From positions 744,001 to 808,000 of the forward strand of contig CAJZBQ010000011.1 in the NCBI GenBank assembly GCA_914767885.1: 64,000 nt of DNA, given 5' to 3'. Below the pieces are notes generated by a model. The model was given only the letters and a program-made list of their open reading frames with translations, had not been told where the DNA came from and did not search any database. The stretch is from Blepharisma stoltei. Taxonomy: Eukaryota > Ciliophora > Heterotrichea > Heterotrichida > Blepharismidae. Shown here piece after piece: positions 58,576 through 64,000 of the stretch (positions are counted from its first letter, which is position 1; the number at the start of each line of letters is the position of its first letter). A program made the translations under genes and the position numbers.

Positions 58576-59084
58576 TTAAGTTAAGTTAAGCTTTGGTGCC
58601 TTCTCCTGTAAAAAAAATCCGGCAAGGTTTTGCCATTTCAGAGATGGACGGCAATGCTAGGTAAGCAATTCTGGTGGAGTACAGAGCCTAGCCCTAGTCT
58701 ATTCTCAGAGATGGTTTTTTTTCCTCGTGAGGAAGGAAAGCACGGCAGTTGGAAAGGGAAAGCCCAGCAAAGTCCACACGACCCATCGGGCAACTCCCTA
58801 GCGTGAAACTGGGCGTTACGTCCCAGGCTACGTGTTTTTCCTTTTGCCGAAAGCCTACCAGAAAAATCATTTTTTTGGGTTTTCGGAATGGCAACCCATG
58901 TCACAGCAAGTAGCTCATCCATGAGCCGTCGAAGCCGGCAACACTTGCCCCTAGGCGCACCTTGGTGATCGAAGCGGACGGGCCCAGAGATCTGTGGGCC
59001 CGATGCGGCGAAAGGCGAGCGGAGGTCTGGGCTTAGCCAACCCCGTAGTGGACGTTAAGCGTTATAATTAGTAAGTTAAGTTAA
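58576..59084 (+). mobile_element. SINE-like element upstream of eIF4E (family A)
   Basis: Exact 17-bp duplication GACATTTTGGTTTTTAG at 58559-58575 and 59085-59101. 509 bp with (TTAAG)n at both the left edge and the right tail. The body is homologous to the element at 43127-43671. It sits in the 5' leader, not in the coding sequence. Confidence 0.92.
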
Positions 59085-59101
59085 GACATTTTGGTTTTTA
59101 G

Positions 59102-59955
59102 CCATAATTAAATAAAGGTAATGCTAAAGTAAAAATTTAAAGAGATTGTGATAAAATTAAAATTGGGGAGGTAGATGAAAGTGAAGAGACTAGAGAGAAT
59201 GAGGACGCAGCCAATATAAATTGGGACTTCGGAATAAGAATTGGGCTTTTCTTGGGATTTGTATTTAAAATAAGAGGATGTCTAACTCTATCCATGAGTT
59301 ACAGAAATTTTTTTGTTAGCCAAGAAATGGATAGTTTTTTTGTTTTAAAATTTCTTATTAATTATATATTAGAAAATCTAATTTTTCAATCAGTAAGGAT
59401 TTTTCCAATAATTTTGCTACTTACGGAGGGAGAAGTAACTGATTTTGCTGAAGAATATATAAAATATTTATCTTTTATTTATTATATCAATATTTTTATT
59501 TATTTTTATGAGATAAGATTGATTTATCAACAATTTAAAATATAGTACTCAATTACCTTATCTATTAAAATCAGATGATTCCTGATCCTCAGTTTTTACT
59601 AATTTTTTATTTCTCTGGAAATGCCTGACTTTATCTTATCTTTTTTCTTCTTTCATCTTATGCTCATATATGAAAATTTCTAACTGCCAAGGGTCTAGAG
59701 AGCAAAGTAATCTCTTCACTAACCAAAGGGTTAATTTTATAAAATATTTAGTAAAATGGTAATCATCATTAATTATTTATTATATGGCATCAAAATATTT
59801 TACCTTCCTTATTTTTCCCAAAATATTTCTAATGATGCTCGCTAATCAAAGAGGGAATAAATATTCAATGAAATTTCATATTTATTGTAAAGAAATAAAG
59901 GCTGAAATTTTCCCAAATGATTTATTCGTAACTAATAATTTTAAAGCTCTATAAA
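59102..59955. other. Intergenic with a decayed MITE
   Basis: Apart from the element at 59285-59436, AT-rich with no gene. The 97-residue frame at 59252-59545 runs through the element and is rejected. Confidence 0.55.
59285..59436. mobile_element. Short MITE-like element, intergenic
   Basis: TA at both ends; left ACTCTATCCATGAGTTACAG, right GCTACTTACGGAGGGAGAAG. 152 bp. Confidence 0.8.
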
Positions 59956-61207
59956 ATGAATGATAAAAAAATCCTCATGTTGCAATCTTTATCAACCTCA
60001 AAACTAAGCCAGACCTTCAGTGAACTTAACTCGTCACCATATTCAAAAGGTCTGAACCATAAAAGAAACCAGTCGTCAATAACCAAGCTTCCACAAGAAT
60101 TAAAGCGGACAATTACCCTGACTAAACTAGCACAAAAAGAATCAATCTCACCGGTAGCAAAATGCAATTTAAGCCCTATTAAGATCTCTAATGGGAAATC
60201 ACCTATGAATTCTCAGAAACCCAGAAATAAGGCACTGTTATGGGATAATCTTATTAATCCAACGATTTTGGAAAAAATCAGAGCGAATTATGAAGAAAAA
60301 TTGAAAAACTGTGAAATTAGAACAAAAACATTTTTGGTTAATTTATATTGTGAAACGTTGGATGAGATTGTGGTTTCGATGCCAGCTTTAAGCATCCTAA
60401 AAGATATAAAATTCGGCCTGAAAAATATTTTAGACGAGGATTCACCAGGAATTGCGAATGGTGACTCTAAAATAGAATTTAAATTAAAAGCTCAAGCAGG
60501 AACTATTCAGCAACTTAAAAAAAATAAATTAGAGCTTGAGAAGAAATTGATTATTTTGAGTAACGAAAATGTGGAACTCTTACGTCGCCATTCGTAATAC
60601 GCCATTATTGATTTTTTCATTGGAGATTTTCTTTTCAAAAACATTTTCATTAATAATATTTAAAAATTTTATAAATTTTTTTTAAAAGTTTTCAATGAAT
60701 AAAGAGATAGCGAAAATTGATACAATATCGAATGAGCTGAAATATTTAAAAGATTTCCAAAATGATCAACCAAAATCACAGCATATACTAAACTCTCTTA
60801 TGGAAGAAACCAAAAGAAAAGGCGAAATGATAAAAATTTTGAATATCGAAAACCACGAGCTGCGATTAAAAGAGGCTAGATTCTTAAAAACATTAAATAC
60901 AATGAAATCTCAAGGAATCAATATTTCAGCTTATCTATCCTTGCCAAGAAATGATTTTAATAAAAATAACGAAAATTCTGACTCAAAGGATAAGTTTCCT
61001 TTGAGATTTTTAACTATGTCATCAGAGAATAAAGTTTCGAGTGAAAATATATCAGAAGATGAAAGCGATAATTCCATTGAAGAGAAATGCTTTATGAAGC
61101 AAAAATCGTTGGTGCCTGATTTAGATATAAAAAGAGTTCGGTCCGACTCATTTTTGGAGCTTTATGAAAGCTATGAGGTTTCGGAGCAACCATGAATAAG
61201 GCGCTAA
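59956..61207 (+). CDS. Coiled-coil protein family, member 1 (one IES)
   Basis: 374 aa after excision of 60583-60709. The N-terminal motif KLSQTFSELNSSPYSKGL recurs in members 2 and 3. A middle helix (FLVNLYCETLDEIVVSMPALSILKDIKFGLKNIL) and a coiled coil (KKNKLELEKKLIILSNENVELLAKIDTISNELKYL) follow, then SLMEETKRKGEMIKILNIENHELR. The end DLDIKRVRSDSFLELYE is shared with member 2. TGA at 61193 is Trp, so the protein ends EQPWIRR. No known family recognised; probably structural. Confidence 0.75.
60583..60709. other. TA-bounded IES in family member 1 (127 bp)
   Basis: Of the TA pairs near the break, only 60581 with 60708 both keeps the frame and gives SNENVELLAKIDTISNEL, parallel to SNENIELINQIEKLKKEN of member 2. 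Confidence 0.8.
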
Positions 61208-61466
61208 AACCGAGTTTGTGTACCGTATAAATAATTTAAACTTAAATAAGAGTTAAAGAAATATTTTTGAAATTTTTGAAACTAAAAATGCATAATAAAA
61301 ATAAATTCTTTTATAATTAATTATATATGTAAAATATACTACAATTTTCAAATATAATTTCCTAAAACATCTAATATTAATAATGCACAAGAAAAAAAGC
61401 TGGGACATTGATAAATTTTCAATTAAATAAAAGTTGAATTTATTACTTCATTACTTGAAACTCTTA

Positions 61467-62001
61467 GTGCATATGCAATAAAACGGTGCGGCGAGCCAAC
61501 CCAACCTCCTAATACCTATAACTTGGGAGACCCAGGGACCTTGTGGAAGGCAGTTTTGGCGCTCGGAATGTGCATCTGATCGGGCTTTACTTAGTTTGGT
61601 GAGCGCAATTTCCGAATTTGCGGACCAAAGGCTCACATCCCAGGCCAAGGTTTTATTTAAGAGAAAGATGAAGTTCAGAGCTGGAAATGAGTGTCTTAGC
61701 AATACTAGTAAGGTTCCTACTGATTGTTCTGGAAAGTTTTCCAGCGCGATTCTAGATTTTGTGAGTTTTCATATTACTTATAGGTAACAAAATCTATTTT
61801 TAAATTTTCTAGCGTTGGTGCACGGCACAGTGATCACAACTTTCCAACTACCAGGGAGCATGTGCATGCCTGTGTCTGGTAGGAGCAAGACTTTGAAGGT
61901 TGTGAGATGATTGTGGTGAAGCAGATGAGCGGAGCGTTATAAAAGGAACAAGGATCTTCGGATCCCAGCAGGGAGCTTTTCTATAATCAATAAGTTTAAG
62001 C
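61467..62001 (+). mobile_element. SINE-like element between family members 1 and 2
   Basis: Imperfect 10-bp duplication GA(A/G)ACTCTTA at 61457-61466 and 62002-62011. Starts AATAAAACGGTGCGG, GC-rich body, tail CAATAAGTTTAAG. The frames at 61451-61787 inside it are not genes. Confidence 0.72.
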
Positions 62002-62011
62002 GAGACTCTTA

Positions 62012-62159
62012 CTTCTCTCCCTTGGTAAGCGAAACAAAATCATTGAAAATCTTGATTAAAATTATTTCGAAAATAGATTTTAAATTTTAAAAATAAAAAA
62101 ATTAGCCTCCCTCTGAGAGCGAACAAAATTTTTTTTCTCACTCATAAAGGGGAGAGTTA
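62012..62159. mobile_element. Short MITE-like element abutting the SINE-like element
   Basis: TTA at both ends; left CTTCTCTCCCTTGGTAAGCG, right CTCACTCATAAAGGGGAGAG. 148 bp. Its left TA is the last base pair of the target-site duplication of the SINE-like element. Confidence 0.85.
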
Positions 62160-62327
62160 ATACTCTATATTATAAAATATTCATAAAATATGGATGGCAA
62201 ATTTCATAATAAACCTGATTTTCACTGGCTAAACCGTATTCAAAAAGTACTTGGCGAGTGCATTAGCAACCATAAAATTCTTCATCAATGTATTTAGTAG
62301 TTAACAATTTAAATATAATTAATCATT

Positions 62328-63443
62328 ATGAATGATTCCAAAAAGCCTCGAATTCTGCCTTTACTGTACTCAAAACTTAGCCTATCATTAACTGATTTGA
62401 CTTCTTCGCCTTATTTAAAACCTGTTTTCAATATAAGGAAGAAGCAAAATCCAATTAAACTTCCTCCACAAAGAACGATTACAACTATTAGCCACCAAAT
62501 AACTATCTCCAAGGAGAATATTTCTGGAACAAAAAACTCTCTATTAAAATCGAATACAAGTGTAGCTAGACTTCCAATGATAAACCAATCTTTATCTCCA
62601 ATCTCTAGAGATAATAAAGACATCTCGTGGGACCTTGTTTTAGACAACACAAAATTTGATAAAATTTTGAGAGATTTTAAGGAAAAATTAAAATCTATTT
62701 CTGAAAAGCCCAAAATCTTTGCTTTAAAAATTTATTTTGAAACATTCGAAGAAGTTCTTCTTTTGTTGCCAGGACTACAGATTTTGCGAGAAATAAAAGA
62801 TGGGCTGAGAAATATATTGAAAGAAGAAAGCTCCGTTTCAGATAATATTGAGTTCGAAAAAAAAGCAAAATTGTTAGAAATCAAAGTAGAAGAATATAAA
62901 AAATACAAAGCAGAGATTGATAAAAAACTTAAAATACTCAGCAATGAAAATATTGAGCTGATAAATCAGATTGAAAAACTTAAGAAAGAAAACGATGTTT
63001 TTCTTGGAAATACTGAAGGGATGAAGTCTCAAAATTATTTAAATATGCTGTTGGAAGAATCTAAAAGAAAAGGAGAGACAATTAAGATTTTAAATGCAGA
63101 AAATTATGAATTGAGAAAAAAAGATGCAAAATTGATGAAAATGATAGAATTTGCAAGAAACAAAGGAACAACTTATAATTTTTCCAAAAAAAGCTCGATA
63201 AAAGAAAAAGAGAATGAAAGTATCAAAATAAATCCAAAAAGATCGCTGCCTTCTAAACAATTAACAGTAATTCCGTCGAAAAAAAAACTAAAATCACTAG
63301 GTGATTACAATGAAAATGAAAATATAAATTCAAAAAAATCATCACCGGTACCTGAGCTTGATATAACTCGCATAAAATCTGACTCCTTTTTAGATCTTTA
63401 TGAAAACAAAGAAATTTCTGATGACGTTTGACTCAGAGAATAA
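62328..63443 (+). CDS. Coiled-coil protein family, member 2
   Basis: 371 aa, uninterrupted. KLSLSLTDLTSSPYLKPV matches the N-terminal motif of member 1; LKIYFETFEEVLLLLPGLQILREIKDGLRNIL and SNENIELINQIEKLKKEN are the parallel helices; MLLEESKRKGETIKILNAENYELRKKDAK and PELDITRIKSDSFLDLYEN also match. TGA at 63429 reads Trp, ending DDVWLRE. Tandem paralogue of the flanking genes. Confidence 0.78.
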
Positions 63444-63627
63444 AATTTATTAATTATTTAATATAATTAAATATTCCTACCTAAATTTAGTGTTTTGTAT
63501 TAAAACTTTCTTATCTTAAAAAATTCATCCAGCTAAGCAATCCATTTTGTAAAGTTTTTTTAAATTAATTAATATATTTATCTTATCATCATTTTTTTTC
63601 ATATTTTATAACTATACTAAAATAATA

Positions 63628-64000
63628 ATGATCGAAATTAAGCCAATTCAGACGCAACCTATCAATTTTTCAACTAAAGCTAATCAGTCTTTCAATGATT
63701 TGAGTAATTCTCCTTATTCAAGAAGATTGCAGTCTAGGAAAAAATTAACTAGTATAAAAAGTACTCAAGGGCTAAATAGAACTTCATCACTTTTATCAAC
63801 AAAAGCTTCAATGAAAGACAAAGAAGCTGATTCAACACCTCTTCCATCTATTCAGAACCCCACTTTTAAAGCAGCGGCAGCAAAAATCTATAAATCATCA
63901 GCAAAGTTGCAAAAAGTCAAAGACAAGTTTGATTCAAACGAGGTTGTTATAAATCATCAAATTTTTGAAAAAATCCGGGATAGTTATATCAATGGAAATA
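63628..64000 (+). CDS. Coiled-coil protein family, member 3 (3' partial)
   Basis: The frame from MIEIKPIQTQPINFSTKANQS is open to the window end (124 codons). NQSFNDLSNSPYSRRLQSRKK is the family N-terminal motif, and IFEKIRDSYINGN parallels ILEKIRANYEEK of member 1. Confidence 0.7.
   Translation, partial: MIEIKPIQTQPINFSTKANQSFNDLSNSPYSRRLQSRKKLTSIKSTQGLNRTSSLLSTKASMKDKEADSTPLPSIQNPTFKAAAAKIYKSSAKLQKVKDKFDSNEVVINHQIFEKIRDSYINGN

Noticed and set aside
61451-61787. Frames of 63 and 83 residues on both strands
   Set aside because: Lie inside a SINE-like element with target-site duplication; no similarity to a reverse transcriptase or other protein.

Overview
The window looks like germline (micronuclear) DNA of a heterotrich ciliate, most likely Blepharisma. 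Three things point there. First, TGA reads as tryptophan: it falls at invariant Trp positions in ARL5, GSK3, beta-tubulin and AMPK, while TAA and TAG end the genes. Second, the two introns I can prove are exactly 15 nt, typical of heterotrichs. Third, intact conserved genes are broken by many insertions whose exact removal restores the reading frame, as expected of internal eliminated sequences (IESs) that are cut out when the somatic nucleus forms. The species name is inference from memory of these traits, not a search.

Layout. 1-1812: C-terminus of NADP-isocitrate dehydrogenase continuing without a break into a long Cys-rich repeat tail. 1888-2091: two tRNA-Lys genes. 3698-5246: AMPK/SNF1 kinase. 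7527-12536: two amino-acid-permease paralogues with a coiled-coil gene between them. 12579-15112: three unrecognised genes. 15263-19643: NASP-type histone chaperone, START-domain protein and USP14/Ubp6. 20728-42029: three paralogous full-length ABC transporters (1217-1218 aa), with two cathepsin-B-like pseudoprotease copies between the first two. 42750-45326: beta-tubulin. 48029-58563: a dense block with WWE-like, B-box/kelch, TMEM17-like, TPR, LITAF, unknown, ARL5, CFAP97-like, GSK3 and eIF4E genes. 59956-64000: three paralogues of an unknown coiled-coil protein, the last cut by the window end.

Insertions are the main theme. (a) Nineteen TA-bounded MITE-like elements share the terminal inverted repeat CTCCCCCCTCCGTGAGCG or decayed forms of it; this resembles the family I remember as BogoMITE. 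Many interrupt codons. (b) Other TA-bounded IESs of 64-247 bp exist, some with their own inverted repeats. (c) Eight GC-rich SINE-like elements of about 290-680 bp are flanked by 10-17 bp target-site duplications and end in A-rich or short tandem-repeat tails; two split beta-tubulin and one splits the START gene. (d) Two foldback elements: a hairpin carrying a tRNA-type B box, and a palindrome of palindromes nested inside a MITE. When all proposed insertions and introns are removed, every interrupted gene has a length divisible by three, apart from two single-base slips beside A/T runs that look like sequence errors.

The genes are mostly housekeeping, signalling and ciliary functions, not one operon or system. 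Spacing is tight once insertions are removed: 21 bp between the kelch and TMEM17-like genes, about 30 bp between the TMEM17-like and TPR genes, and 13 bp between the convergent NASP and START genes. The most unusual items are the retroelement-like insertions inside exons of beta-tubulin and the START gene, and the isocitrate dehydrogenase fused to a Cys-rich repeat tail.
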